From the NCBI GenBank assembly GCA_031374115.1, contig JANMNO010000036.1, positions 32,762 to 96,761 of the forward strand: a DNA stretch of 64,000 nt. The letters run 5' to 3'. Positions 52,068-60,349 of this stretch are shown one piece after another; position 1 is the stretch's first letter; each line of letters opens with the position of its first letter. Both the position numbers and the translations under genes were made by a program. Source of the stretch: JAKFWF01 sp031374115 (GTDB lineage: Bacteria > Pseudomonadota > Alphaproteobacteria > Rhizobiales > Hyphomicrobiaceae). Below the pieces are notes generated by a model that was not told the origin of the DNA, did no database searches, and was given only the letters and a program-made list of their open reading frames with translations.

Positions 52068-53576
52068 ATGCACGATTGCGCGCTTCTCACGACTTCGGAA
52101 ATGGCGAAGGCCGATGCGCTGGCAATAGCATCGGGCGTAACCGGAGCTGCTTTGATGGAGGCGGCTGGTCGAGCCGTCGCTACCGAGGCGGCAGGGACGG
52201 TGTCCGCGAACGCGCGCATTTACGTGATGTGCGGCCCTGGCAATAACGGTGGAGATGGGTTTGTCGCTGCGCGATTTTTGGCCGAAGCTGGCTACCGAGT
52301 TGAAATCGCCCTGCTTCGGCAACGGCAGTACTTGAGGGGCGACGCTGCACTGGTGGCAGCTAAATGGAATGGTGCGATCACCAAACTTGACGAAACTGCG
52401 GTTTGTCATTTCGATTTGCAAAAGAGCGATCTCGTCATCGATGCCGTTTTCGGAGCGGGACTTGATCGGCATCTGTCTGCCGAGCTGGAAGGCGTATTCG
52501 ACATCGTACGGCGGAGCGGCGTGCGCGTGCTGGCGGTCGACGTGCCGAGCGGCATCAACGGCAACACTGGCGCACCACTTGGTAAGCCACTGCAGGCAGC
52601 GTCCACTGTCACATTCTTTCGCGCCAAGCCTGGCCACCTGCTACTGCCTGGCCGCAGCTATTGCGGTCGGCTGGTCGTCGCCGATATTGGAATACCTTGT
52701 CGTGTCCTGGACGACATTTGTCCGCCCGCTTTCGCCAATCGTCCTGAGCTTTGGATGGGCGAGTTGCCGCCGGCATCGCAAGCTGGGCATAAGTACGAAC
52801 GCGGCCACGCGGTCGTGGTGTCAGGGCCGCTCCATGCGACCGGCGCGGCGCGGCTTGGTGCGCGAGGCGCTTTGCGGATCGGTGCGGGCTTGGTGAGCGT
52901 TGCAGCATCGCCGGCATCCGTATTGGCCAATGCGGCGCATCTCACCGCCATCATGGTTCGCCCTTTCGACGACGCCGGCGGGTTGGCACCATTGCTCAGC
53001 GATACCAGGTTAAATGCATACTTGATTGGTCCAGGTGCAGGCGTGGGCGACGCCACACGCAGGCACGTTGATCAATTAATGGCCAGCCCCGCTGCCATCG
53101 TGATGGATGCCGATGCGCTGACGAGTTTTGCCGAGCCGTCGCAACGTGATCAGCTTTTTACCGCGATCAAGGGACGCTGCGCCGCGGTGGTCTTGACGCC
53201 ACATGAGGGTGAGTTCGAGAGGCTTTTTGGCCGGTTGCCTGAACACACATCGAAGCTCCAAAAAGCCCGCTATGCAGCTAGCCTTTCTGGCGCAATGATC
53301 ATTCTGAAGGGCGCCGACACCGTCATCACATCCCCAGACGGCAGGGCTGCGATCAACGACAACGCACCGCCGGCGCTTGCGACGGCCGGATCCGGTGATG
53401 TGCTTGCTGGTTTCGTCACCGGGCTGCTGGCCCAAGGTATGAAGCCGTTCGAGGCTGCCTGTGCGTCTGTGTGGATGCACGGGGCGTGTGCAGTAGAGTT
53501 TGGTCCTGGGTTGATCGCCGAAGATTTGCCGGAGTTGTTGCCCCGAGTTTTGGCTAAATTGAAACTGGTTCAGTAG
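52068..53576 (+). CDS. nnr: Bifunctional NAD(P)H-hydrate repair enzyme (epimerase and dehydratase)
   Basis: A 502-residue fusion. The N-terminal YjeF domain (about 1-215) has CGPGNNGGDGFVAARFL (55-71) and epimerises R-NADHX. The C-terminal ribokinase-like domain has the phosphate-binding ATAGSGDVLAGFVTGLL (about 436-452) and dehydrates S-NADHX with ADP or ATP. It repairs damaged NAD(P)H in the cytoplasm. Placement divergent to glnB is common in alphaproteobacteria. The ATG at 52068 precedes the conserved helix, though the ribosome-binding site is weak. Confidence 0.95.
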   Translation: MHDCALLTTSEMAKADALAIASGVTGAALMEAAGRAVATEAAGTVSANARIYVMCGPGNNGGDGFVAARFLAEAGYRVEIALLRQRQYLRGDAALVAAKWNGAITKLDETAVCHFDLQKSDLVIDAVFGAGLDRHLSAELEGVFDIVRRSGVRVLAVDVPSGINGNTGAPLGKPLQAASTVTFFRAKPGHLLLPGRSYCGRLVVADIGIPCRVLDDICPPAFANRPELWMGELPPASQAGHKYERGHAVVVSGPLHATGAARLGARGALRIGAGLVSVAASPASVLANAAHLTAIMVRPFDDAGGLAPLLSDTRLNAYLIGPGAGVGDATRRHVDQLMASPAAIVMDADALTSFAEPSQRDQLFTAIKGRCAAVVLTPHEGEFERLFGRLPEHTSKLQKARYAASLSGAMIILKGADTVITSPDGRAAINDNAPPALATAGSGDVLAGFVTGLLAQGMKPFEAACASVWMHGACAVEFGPGLIAEDLPELLPRVLAKLKLVQ

Positions 53577-53581
53577 TTTGA

Positions 53582-53620
53582 AAACAGAAACCCGGCACTG
53601 CGATCAGTCGAGATGCCGGG
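53582..53620 (-). terminator. Terminator between nnr and the H-NS gene
   Basis: CCCGGCA pairs with TGCCGGG (53591-53620) around a 16-base loop. On the minus strand it is followed by TTTCTGTTTT, so it ends the H-NS-like transcript. On the plus strand it may also slow nnr transcription. Confidence 0.7.
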
Positions 53621-53659
53621 CTCGGTTCGCAAACGAAAGCGGTTGAATATTCAATCGCT

Positions 53660-53974
53660 TCAAATCGCAAAGTCGGTCATCTTCTTACCTTTGTCGAGCT
53701 TTGCGACCAGCCAATTCGGCTTGCGGCCACGGCCAGTCCACGTTTCGCTGGGGTTATCAGGGTTCATGTACTTCGCAGCGACAGACTTGCCTTTGGTGGA
53801 GCGACTTCCAAAAAGGTCGTTGATGCCAAAACCAGCGTCCTGCGCCATGGTTTCGAACTTAGCCCTAAGCGCTGTTCTTTCGCGATCATGAGCGGTGGCA
53901 ATAGCCTTTTCAACGCGAGTCCGCAATTCTTGAAGTTCTTTCAATGTTAGTTTATCAACTTGCGGAACAGCCAT
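53660..53974 (-). CDS. H-NS family nucleoid protein
   Basis: A 104-residue H-NS-like protein. The N-terminal coiled coil (about 5-50, VDKLTLKELQELRTRVEKAI) mediates oligomerisation, and the C-terminal DNA-binding module has SETWTGRGRKPNWLVAKLDK (about 75-94), the alphaproteobacterial HvrA/H-NS signature TWTGRGRKP. It would bind AT-rich DNA and repress or bridge it. A 272-base AT-rich stretch lies upstream of its start. A protein with only the same coil is encoded at 24526-24831. Confidence 0.93.
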   Translation of the reverse strand: MAVPQVDKLTLKELQELRTRVEKAIATAHDRERTALRAKFETMAQDAGFGINDLFGSRSTKGKSVAAKYMNPDNPSETWTGRGRKPNWLVAKLDKGKKMTDFAI

Positions 53975-54246
53975 GGTGTAGATCTTTCCTTACGTGAGCT
54001 TGCAAACTTTGGAAATTTTCTCTGCTACAAATTTTCACGAAACACAAGAGTAAATGGGAGTTCCGCCCACAATAAACGTATTCCCCGTCCTAATTCCCGC
54101 TATTAAGTCAATTTAACTTCCTGCCCGTGCTGCATATGTTCTGGTAGTTCACAACCATTTCCCATTAGAGCTCGTCTGCGACATTCTGCACAGAGAAGGC
54201 ATCGGCGGCGTAATAGATAAGCCACGCTGCGTGCATCGCTGTCGCA

Positions 54247-55560
54247 TCAAATCTCGCGAGCGTCGCGCCGCCGATATTCCAACAGCATCAACGGTGCAAT
54301 TCGCCGAATTACCCTGTGCATAGGTAATGGGGCTGGTGAACTAAAGGGGAGCGCCAGTGTTTCTTCGGCTATGCCTTGAACTGCAGCGGCGAGCTCGCGA
54401 CCAAGCGCAATCGAAAGCGCCACGCCGCGTCCATTGCAGCCAGCCCAGGCATAGGCATTCGGCCCGAGCTTGTGCACCCGAGGCGTGTAGTCCCTAGTCA
54501 TTCCTACATAACCATTCCAAACATGATCAAATGCAATGTCGCCAATTTGTGGAAAAATTCTTTGCAATCGAGCAGCGATAAACGGTTTCAAGCGCTCGGC
54601 CCGCTTGTAAGGAAGTGCAAGCGCCCCACCCGTCACTAGACGATGACGCGCATCGAAGCGGCCGAAGTACAGTTCACCGTGAGTGTCGGAGACAGCTTGC
54701 CGCCCGGGTATAATCGAACGCCGGACATTGCCGCTCAAGGGTTGGGTCGACATTTGCCATGACAGAACCGGGACCAATTCCTGTGCGATTTCAGGCGCCA
54801 GCGTTTTCGAGAATTCTCCTGTATAGGCATTCGTCGCGAGTACCAGGGCGCGGGCTTTAACCTGGCCCCTCGCCGTATCGACGACCCAGAAATCGTTCTT
54901 GCGCTGATACTGCATTGCAGGTGAGCGCGAATATATACGACCTTTCCGCTCCACCACGGCACGCGCCAGTTCGCGGCTGAGAGCAAGTGGATTGATATGC
55001 CCACCTGTTGGATTCCAAAAACCACCGTGCCAAATATCAGAGCCGGTCATTCGCTGAACGCGTTCTGCCGTCAATAATTCCACTGGTGCGCCATACTTGG
55101 ACCACTCGCGAACACGGCGCTCCGCGATTTTCATTCGGCCAATCGAATGAGCGGGCTGTATCCAACCTGTTTGCTCCGCCTCGACTTTCAAATCGTGGCT
55201 GCGGACCAAATCAAACAAAATAGAAGCGCTATCGCGGATCAAAGCTACAAAGCGTTCGCCAGCTTCGCCGTGCATTTTGATCAGCAACTCTGGATCGGCG
55301 CGCGACATTGTCGGAATAACCTGGCCGTTGTTTCGACCAGATGCGCCCCAGCCGGGCTCCTGCGCTTCGATCACGATTACATCAACGCCAGCGTTGCGCA
55401 AATGCAGTGCGGTCGAAAGCCCGGTAAAGCCTGCGCCGACTATCACGACTTCGGTATCGACTGAGCCTTCGAGCGATGGCAGGGCGTCAAGTTCTGGCGT
55501 AACTGCGCGCCATAAAGAAGGTGGCCAGAAGACATTCGGGGCAGCTGTTGCATTGGGCAT
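54247..55560 (-). CDS. FAD-dependent amine/amino-acid oxidase-like protein
   Basis: A 437-residue DAO-family flavoprotein. The dinucleotide-binding VVIVGAGFTGLSTALHLRNAG is at about 38-58 and GWGASGRNNGQVIPTM follows, a pattern seen in gamma-glutamylputrescine oxidase (PuuB/OrdL) and related secondary-amine oxidases. It has no signal peptide. It would oxidise an amine or N-substituted amino acid, making H2O2 or reducing a quinone; the substrate is unknown. It is divergent from the VOC/ABC-transporter operon, with a 207-base shared promoter region, so the two may serve one pathway. Confidence 0.88.
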   Translation of the reverse strand: MPNATAAPNVFWPPSLWRAVTPELDALPSLEGSVDTEVVIVGAGFTGLSTALHLRNAGVDVIVIEAQEPGWGASGRNNGQVIPTMSRADPELLIKMHGEAGERFVALIRDSASILFDLVRSHDLKVEAEQTGWIQPAHSIGRMKIAERRVREWSKYGAPVELLTAERVQRMTGSDIWHGGFWNPTGGHINPLALSRELARAVVERKGRIYSRSPAMQYQRKNDFWVVDTARGQVKARALVLATNAYTGEFSKTLAPEIAQELVPVLSWQMSTQPLSGNVRRSIIPGRQAVSDTHGELYFGRFDARHRLVTGGALALPYKRAERLKPFIAARLQRIFPQIGDIAFDHVWNGYVGMTRDYTPRVHKLGPNAYAWAGCNGRGVALSIALGRELAAAVQGIAEETLALPFSSPAPLPMHRVIRRIAPLMLLEYRRRDAREI

Positions 55561-55767
55561 GAGTTGGGGCTCGCTGATGCATTGTCCTAAACGGGCGATG
55601 ACCTATTGTCGTGACGCCGGCTCTCCTTCGCAGGGAGTTCGCGAAAATGTGGACGTTCACTTAGCTGATAGTTAGCGGGTTGCGATTGATATCGACGAAC
55701 ACTACTTGTCATGTGCCGCATCGTTGGCCACTCTGGGTGACTGCGATCAAGCTTGAAAGGCCCGTCC

Positions 55768-56625
55768 ATGCCTCTTGCTCAAGTCATCGGTCTCGATCAC
55801 GTCGTGGTCGCGGTACGCGATCTGGATGCTTCCGCGCGAGACTGGTCGGCGCTCGGATTTACAATTTCGCCCCGCGGGCTGCATAGCGCGCATCTGGGTT
55901 CAGGCAACTATACGATCATGTTCGGGTCGGATTACATCGAACTGCTCGGTATCGTGACGCCGACCGAGCACAACGCTGGCACCCGCGCCTTCCTAGATGG
56001 CCGGGAAGGTATCGAGCGCTCGGCTTTTACAGCGGTAGATGCCACTAAAGGCGTCGCCGAGCTGCATTCGAAGGGGATCGCTGCTACCGGCCCGTTGGAT
56101 TTCAGCCGGCCGGTCGATCTGCCAAATGGCGGGAAGGCGGAAGCTCGCTTCAGCACAATGCACTGGCCCGCTGACGAAAAGCCAGGCGGCATGCGGATCT
56201 TCGCCTGCCAGCATCTGACCCGCGATGCCGTCTGGATCCGCGAGCTGCAGGTCCACAAGAATACCGCCAAGCGTATCGATCGCGTCGAGATATTGAGTGC
56301 CGATCCACGTAAAGCAGCTGAGCATATGGCGCGGTTGATCGATCAGGAAGTTAGACTGGAACCTGATGGCGCTTATCGCGTTCCGTCCGGATCGACTCGG
56401 GCCGCATTGGTGTTCTTGAGCAAGACCCAGCTTGAGGCGCGCTACCCCGGCGTCCAACTTGGGTCGGTCCCAGTCGAGGGTGCAATCGCGCTATGCATTC
56501 GCGTCGGTGATGATGAAGCAGCGCTTGCAGCCGCCGGTCCGGCGGCAGTCGTTCTGGCTCCTGGCCGGGTTGCTGTTCCGCCATCGGCGGCAACTGGCGT
56601 TTTGGTCGAATTGGCGATCGGATAA
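55768..56625 (+). CDS. VOC-superfamily protein, first gene of the ABC transporter operon
   Basis: A 285-residue protein with two VOC-type half domains. It opens IGLDHVVVAVRDLDASARDW (residues about 6-25), with an FGSDYIELLGIVTPT segment (Glu in the metal position) and a second half starting near residue 145. It is related to the 305-residue VOC protein at 23595. The ATG at 55768, after GAAAGG, starts the conserved MPLAQVIGLDHV. It lies 48 bases before the ABC binding-protein gene, so it probably acts on the imported substrate (inference). Confidence 0.82.
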   Translation: MPLAQVIGLDHVVVAVRDLDASARDWSALGFTISPRGLHSAHLGSGNYTIMFGSDYIELLGIVTPTEHNAGTRAFLDGREGIERSAFTAVDATKGVAELHSKGIAATGPLDFSRPVDLPNGGKAEARFSTMHWPADEKPGGMRIFACQHLTRDAVWIRELQVHKNTAKRIDRVEILSADPRKAAEHMARLIDQEVRLEPDGAYRVPSGSTRAALVFLSKTQLEARYPGVQLGSVPVEGAIALCIRVGDDEAALAAAGPAAVVLAPGRVAVPPSAATGVLVELAIG

Positions 56626-56673
56626 TGCGACGCCTGAAAATTTGACGTTCAACCCTGGAGAGGCATTGGTTCC

Positions 56674-58284
56674 ATGACAACGACCCGCCGCGAGTTGCTG
56701 ATGTCGTCGACTGCAGTCGCGTTGACCACTGGCTTCACTGGAGCGATGACGGCAGATTTGTTTGCTCAAGAACAGCCCAAGAAGGGTGGCATCGTAACGG
56801 TGCACATGGGCGCTGAGCAGCGCATCCTGAACCCGGCTCTGCGTGCCTCGACCGGGGTCTACGTAATCACGTCAAAGATCATGGAGCCGCTGGTCGATCT
56901 CGACGCGGAAGGCAAACCGGTCGGTGTCCTGGCGACCAACTGGACAACGACGCCGGATGGGAAAACGATCACCTTCAAGTTGCGCGAGGGCGTCACTTGG
57001 CACGACGGCAAGCCGTTCACGTCGGCTGATGTTGCCTACACCGCGTTGGAGCTGTGGAAGAAACATCTCAACTATGGCTCGACCTTACAGCTCTATCTCG
57101 ATGCAGTTGAAACCCCGGATGCCACAACCGCGATCTTCAAGTACTCGAGGCCGATGCCTCTCGGCCTGCTGCTGCGCGCGATGCCCGATCTTGGCTATAT
57201 CGCGCCGAAGCACGTTTTTGAGGGAACAAACGTGCTGGAAAATCCGGCCAATACCGCGCCTATCGGCACCGGCCCGTTCAAGTTCGTGCAGTACGAGCGC
57301 GGCCAATTCATCATTGCCGAGAAGAACCCGAATTACTGGATGAAGGGCTTCCCGCATCTTGATCGCATCGTCTGGCGTTTCATCACCGATAAGGCCGCCT
57401 CCACCGCTGCGATGGAGGCGGGCCAGGTGCAGATAAGCCCCTATTCGTCTTTGCCGCTCTCCGATCTCGATCGCCTGAAAAAGGATGCGCGTTTCGAAGT
57501 GACGACCAAGGGCAACGAGGGTAACGCCGTCAACAATACGATCGAGTTCAATCTGCGCCGTAAGGAGTTGAGTGACGTTAGAGTGCGGCGCGCCATCGCC
57601 CACGCGCTCGACGTCGATTTCTTTTGCTCGAACTTTCTCTACGGTCTTGGCAAGCGCGGCACCGGTCCGATCCCGACCTCGTCGCCCGACTTCTATCCAA
57701 CCGGTACGCCGCAATATGCTTTCGACAAGGCCAAAGCCGACGCGTTGTTGGAGGAGGCCGGGTTCAAGAAGGGTGCGGATGGCACGCGCTTCTCGATCCG
57801 ATTGCTGCCCGCGCCATGGGGCGAAGATATCGCACTTTGGGCAACATTTGTTCAACAATCGCTGTCGGCGGTCGGCATCAAAGTCGAGGTGGTGCGCCTC
57901 GATGCGCCGGGCTTCCTGACCAACGTCTATAAGGATTGGAACTTCGATCTGGCGACCGGCTGGCATCAATACCGCAACGATCCAGCGGTCTCGACCACGG
58001 TGTGGTATCGCTCGGGGCAATCTAGAGGGACACCATGGTCTAACCAATGGGGCTGGACGTCGGAACCCGTCGACAAGACGATCGACGATGCGGCGAGCGA
58101 GTTGGATCCAGGCAAGCGCAAGGCCCTGTATGCCGAATTCGTCACTCAGGTAAACACCGAGCTGCCGATCTGGATGGCGATCGAGCGCCAGTTCGTCTCG
58201 GTGATCAACAAGACGCTGCGCAACCATTCGAACACCCCGCGCTGGCCATCGAGCTCGTGGGCCGATCTGTGGATCGCGGGCTGA
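56674..58284 (+). CDS. ABC transporter substrate-binding protein, peptide/nickel class (SBP_5)
   Basis: A 536-residue periplasmic binding protein. The N-terminus, TTRRELLMSS, with the following hydrophobic run, is a likely twin-arginine (Tat) signal. The mature protein has the SBP_5 motifs WTTTPDGKTITFKLREGVTW and ENPANTAPIGTGPFKFVQYE, typical of dipeptide, oligopeptide, opine or glutathione binders. The long cluster-5 size fits. It is the first transporter gene; the permease and ATPase genes follow after a 242-base gap that holds a palindromic repeat. Ligand unknown. Confidence 0.92.
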   Translation: MTTTRRELLMSSTAVALTTGFTGAMTADLFAQEQPKKGGIVTVHMGAEQRILNPALRASTGVYVITSKIMEPLVDLDAEGKPVGVLATNWTTTPDGKTITFKLREGVTWHDGKPFTSADVAYTALELWKKHLNYGSTLQLYLDAVETPDATTAIFKYSRPMPLGLLLRAMPDLGYIAPKHVFEGTNVLENPANTAPIGTGPFKFVQYERGQFIIAEKNPNYWMKGFPHLDRIVWRFITDKAASTAAMEAGQVQISPYSSLPLSDLDRLKKDARFEVTTKGNEGNAVNNTIEFNLRRKELSDVRVRRAIAHALDVDFFCSNFLYGLGKRGTGPIPTSSPDFYPTGTPQYAFDKAKADALLEEAGFKKGADGTRFSIRLLPAPWGEDIALWATFVQQSLSAVGIKVEVVRLDAPGFLTNVYKDWNFDLATGWHQYRNDPAVSTTVWYRSGQSRGTPWSNQWGWTSEPVDKTIDDAASELDPGKRKALYAEFVTQVNTELPIWMAIERQFVSVINKTLRNHSNTPRWPSSSWADLWIAG

Positions 58285-58346
58285 TGGCTGGATGCTTCCA
58301 CCTCATTTGGCCAAGCGTCCGTCGTACCCGAACGCGTATTCTGGGG

Positions 58347-58438
58347 GCGTCGGGTCTCGCGAAGACGCTCTACCCGACCTACGCCGCTCGGCAGGCTTGT
58401 TCTGGCCGTAGGTCGGGTAGAGGCACGAGACCCGACGC
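58347..58438. repeat. Palindromic repeat family B, inverted pair, copy 2
   Basis: A 92-base long inverted repeat. Left arm 58347-58382 begins GCGTCGGGTCTCGCGA and ends TCTACCCGACCTAC; right arm 58408-58438 is its near-complement, with a 5-base deletion in the middle. The outer GTAGGTCGGGTAGAG and CGAGACCCGACGC parts are perfect. Each arm is also an internal palindrome. It sits between the binding protein and permease genes of one operon, where it may lower read-through or stabilise upstream mRNA, as extragenic palindromes do. Confidence 0.85.
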
Positions 58439-58526
58439 TTTCGATCCACGCTCCAAAGCTGTCATTGGGATGGCGCTCGCCACCTCAGGCCTACCCCGGA
58501 TCATATTCCGACCCCGGAAGGCATAG

Positions 58527-59519
58527 ATGCGCATCCTCGCCCTCGCGGGCCGGCGACTGGCGGCTAGCATTCCCACACTTCTCATCCTGATTGCCGGGCT
58601 GTTTTTGCTACTACAGCTGGCACCCGGCGACACCGTGGATGCGATGCTGGCGCAGATGGGCGGTGGCGACGCGAAAATGGCTGCTGACTTGCGCAAATTC
58701 TATGGGCTCGACGTCGGCATAGCAGCCCAACTTGCGCGCTATCTACTGCGGTTAGTTCAGTTCGACCTCGGCTTTTCGGCGATCTATGGCAAGCCGGTTG
58801 CAACCGTGATTTGGGAGCGGCTACCGGCAACGCTGCTGCTGATGGGCTCGTCACTGTCGCTCGCACTGAGCGGCGGCATGATCCTCGGTGTGCTGGCGGC
58901 TCGGCGCGTCAATAAGTGGCCGGATACGCTGATCTCGACGGTCGGCTTGCTGTTTTACGCGACGCCGTCATTCTGGTTGGGATTGATGGGTATTGTCGTA
59001 TTCGCGGTGAAGCTCAGCTGGCTGCCGCCGGGAGGTTTCGGTACTATTGGATCGGGCCTCACCGGCATCTGGCACGTTCTCGACATTGCGAAGTACCTCG
59101 TACTGCCGACGCTGACGCTGGGCTTGATCTTTCTCGCTATCTATTTGCGCATCATGCGGGCCTCGATGCTTGAGGTAATGACGCTTGACTACGTGAAAAC
59201 GGCGCGTTCTAAAGGCCTGTCCGAAACCGCGATCGTCGTGCGTCATGTGCTGCGCAATGCGCTACTTCCGGTCGTGACGCTCGTCGGGCTGCAGGCCGGC
59301 ACCATGCTCGGCGGATCGGTCGTGGTCGAAAGCGTGTTCGCGCTGCCAGGTCTCGGGCGCCTTGCCTACGAGAGCGTGGTGCAGCGCGATCTCAATACGC
59401 TGCTCGGCATCGTGTTTGTGTCGGCCCTACTGGTCATCCTCATCAACTTCATCGTCGACCTAGTCTATGCGCGCCTCGATCCACGCATCTCGGCTGAAAC
59501 GGCTGGCGGTCGCACATGA
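58527..59519 (+). CDS. ABC transporter permease (DppB type)
   Basis: A 330-residue inner-membrane permease with about six helices. The N-terminal LLILIAGLFLLLQLAPGDTVD resembles the DppB/OppB start, and the cytoplasmic EAA-loop reads ARSKGLSETAIVVRHVLRNA. It forms the translocation channel with the following permease. Its stop overlaps the start of the next gene (ATGA). Confidence 0.93.
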   Translation: MRILALAGRRLAASIPTLLILIAGLFLLLQLAPGDTVDAMLAQMGGGDAKMAADLRKFYGLDVGIAAQLARYLLRLVQFDLGFSAIYGKPVATVIWERLPATLLLMGSSLSLALSGGMILGVLAARRVNKWPDTLISTVGLLFYATPSFWLGLMGIVVFAVKLSWLPPGGFGTIGSGLTGIWHVLDIAKYLVLPTLTLGLIFLAIYLRIMRASMLEVMTLDYVKTARSKGLSETAIVVRHVLRNALLPVVTLVGLQAGTMLGGSVVVESVFALPGLGRLAYESVVQRDLNTLLGIVFVSALLVILINFIVDLVYARLDPRISAETAGGRT

Positions 59520-60349
59520 AGGCGGTATTCGAGCGATACCTCAAAAGCCCATCGGCCGTGGCTGGTCTTGGCCTTCTGCTGCTGGTGATTTTTATGGCAG
59601 CAACTGCCGGGCTGTTCTTTCCGCGTGATCCGTTGGGACTTGCCGGCCGGCCGCTGCAATGGCCGATGGAGGGATCGGGATTTCCACTCGGCACCGACAG
59701 TTCGGGACGCGACATCGCCGCGCAGATATTCCACGGCGCTCGTGTTTCTCTATTGATCGGCTTTTTCGCGACTTCAGTCGCGATTCTGATCGGCATCGTC
59801 GTGGGCGCGATCGCCGGCTACTACGGTGGCCTCGTCGATGACATCTTGATGCGCGTCACGGAAGCATTCCAGACTTTGCCCAACTTTCTTCTCTTGCTTG
59901 TTCTTGTCGCCGTGTTTGGCTCGACATTGTGGGTCGTGACGCTTGCCATTGGCATCGTCTCGTGGCCAGCGCCCGCGCGTCTGACGCGAGCCGAGTTCAT
60001 GAGCTTAAGGGGACGCGAGTTCGTGCAGGCGACACGCGTATTGGGCCTGCGCGATCTGCAAATCATCTTCCGGGAAATTCTGCCGAACGCTTTGCCACCC
60101 GTGATCGTCTACGCGAGCGTCGTCATGGCGGTGTCGATCCTGCTCGAAAGCGCGCTGGCGTTCCTAAATCTGTCGGATCCAAACGTTGCCTCCTGGGGCA
60201 ATCTGATCGGCGCCGGGCGGGGCGTATTACGCACGCAATGGTACGTGTCGGCGATACCGGGCGTGGCGATCATCGTCACTGTGCTCGCGGTCTCGCTGGT
60301 CGGCCAAGGTCTCAATGACGCGCTCAACCCGCGGCTGAAAAAACGATGA
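59516..60349 (+). CDS. ABC transporter permease (DppC type)
   Basis: A 277-residue second permease with an N-terminal helix (about 13-33) and five more. GSGFPLGTDSSGRDIAAQIFHGAR is trimmed here to GTDSSGRDIAAQIFHGAR, the DppC/OppC signature after helix 1. The EAA-loop TRVLGLRDLQIIFREILPNA contacts the ATPase. It overlaps both neighbours by 4 bases, so the three genes are translated as a unit. Confidence 0.93.
   Translation: MKAVFERYLKSPSAVAGLGLLLLVIFMAATAGLFFPRDPLGLAGRPLQWPMEGSGFPLGTDSSGRDIAAQIFHGARVSLLIGFFATSVAILIGIVVGAIAGYYGGLVDDILMRVTEAFQTLPNFLLLLVLVAVFGSTLWVVTLAIGIVSWPAPARLTRAEFMSLRGREFVQATRVLGLRDLQIIFREILPNALPPVIVYASVVMAVSILLESALAFLNLSDPNVASWGNLIGAGRGVLRTQWYVSAIPGVAIIVTVLAVSLVGQGLNDALNPRLKKR

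Noticed and set aside
57085..58227. 380-residue minus-strand open frame
   Set aside because: It is exactly antisense to the well-supported ABC substrate-binding protein; composition is the Arg/His/Asp-rich kind produced by the third-position GC bias of the real gene.
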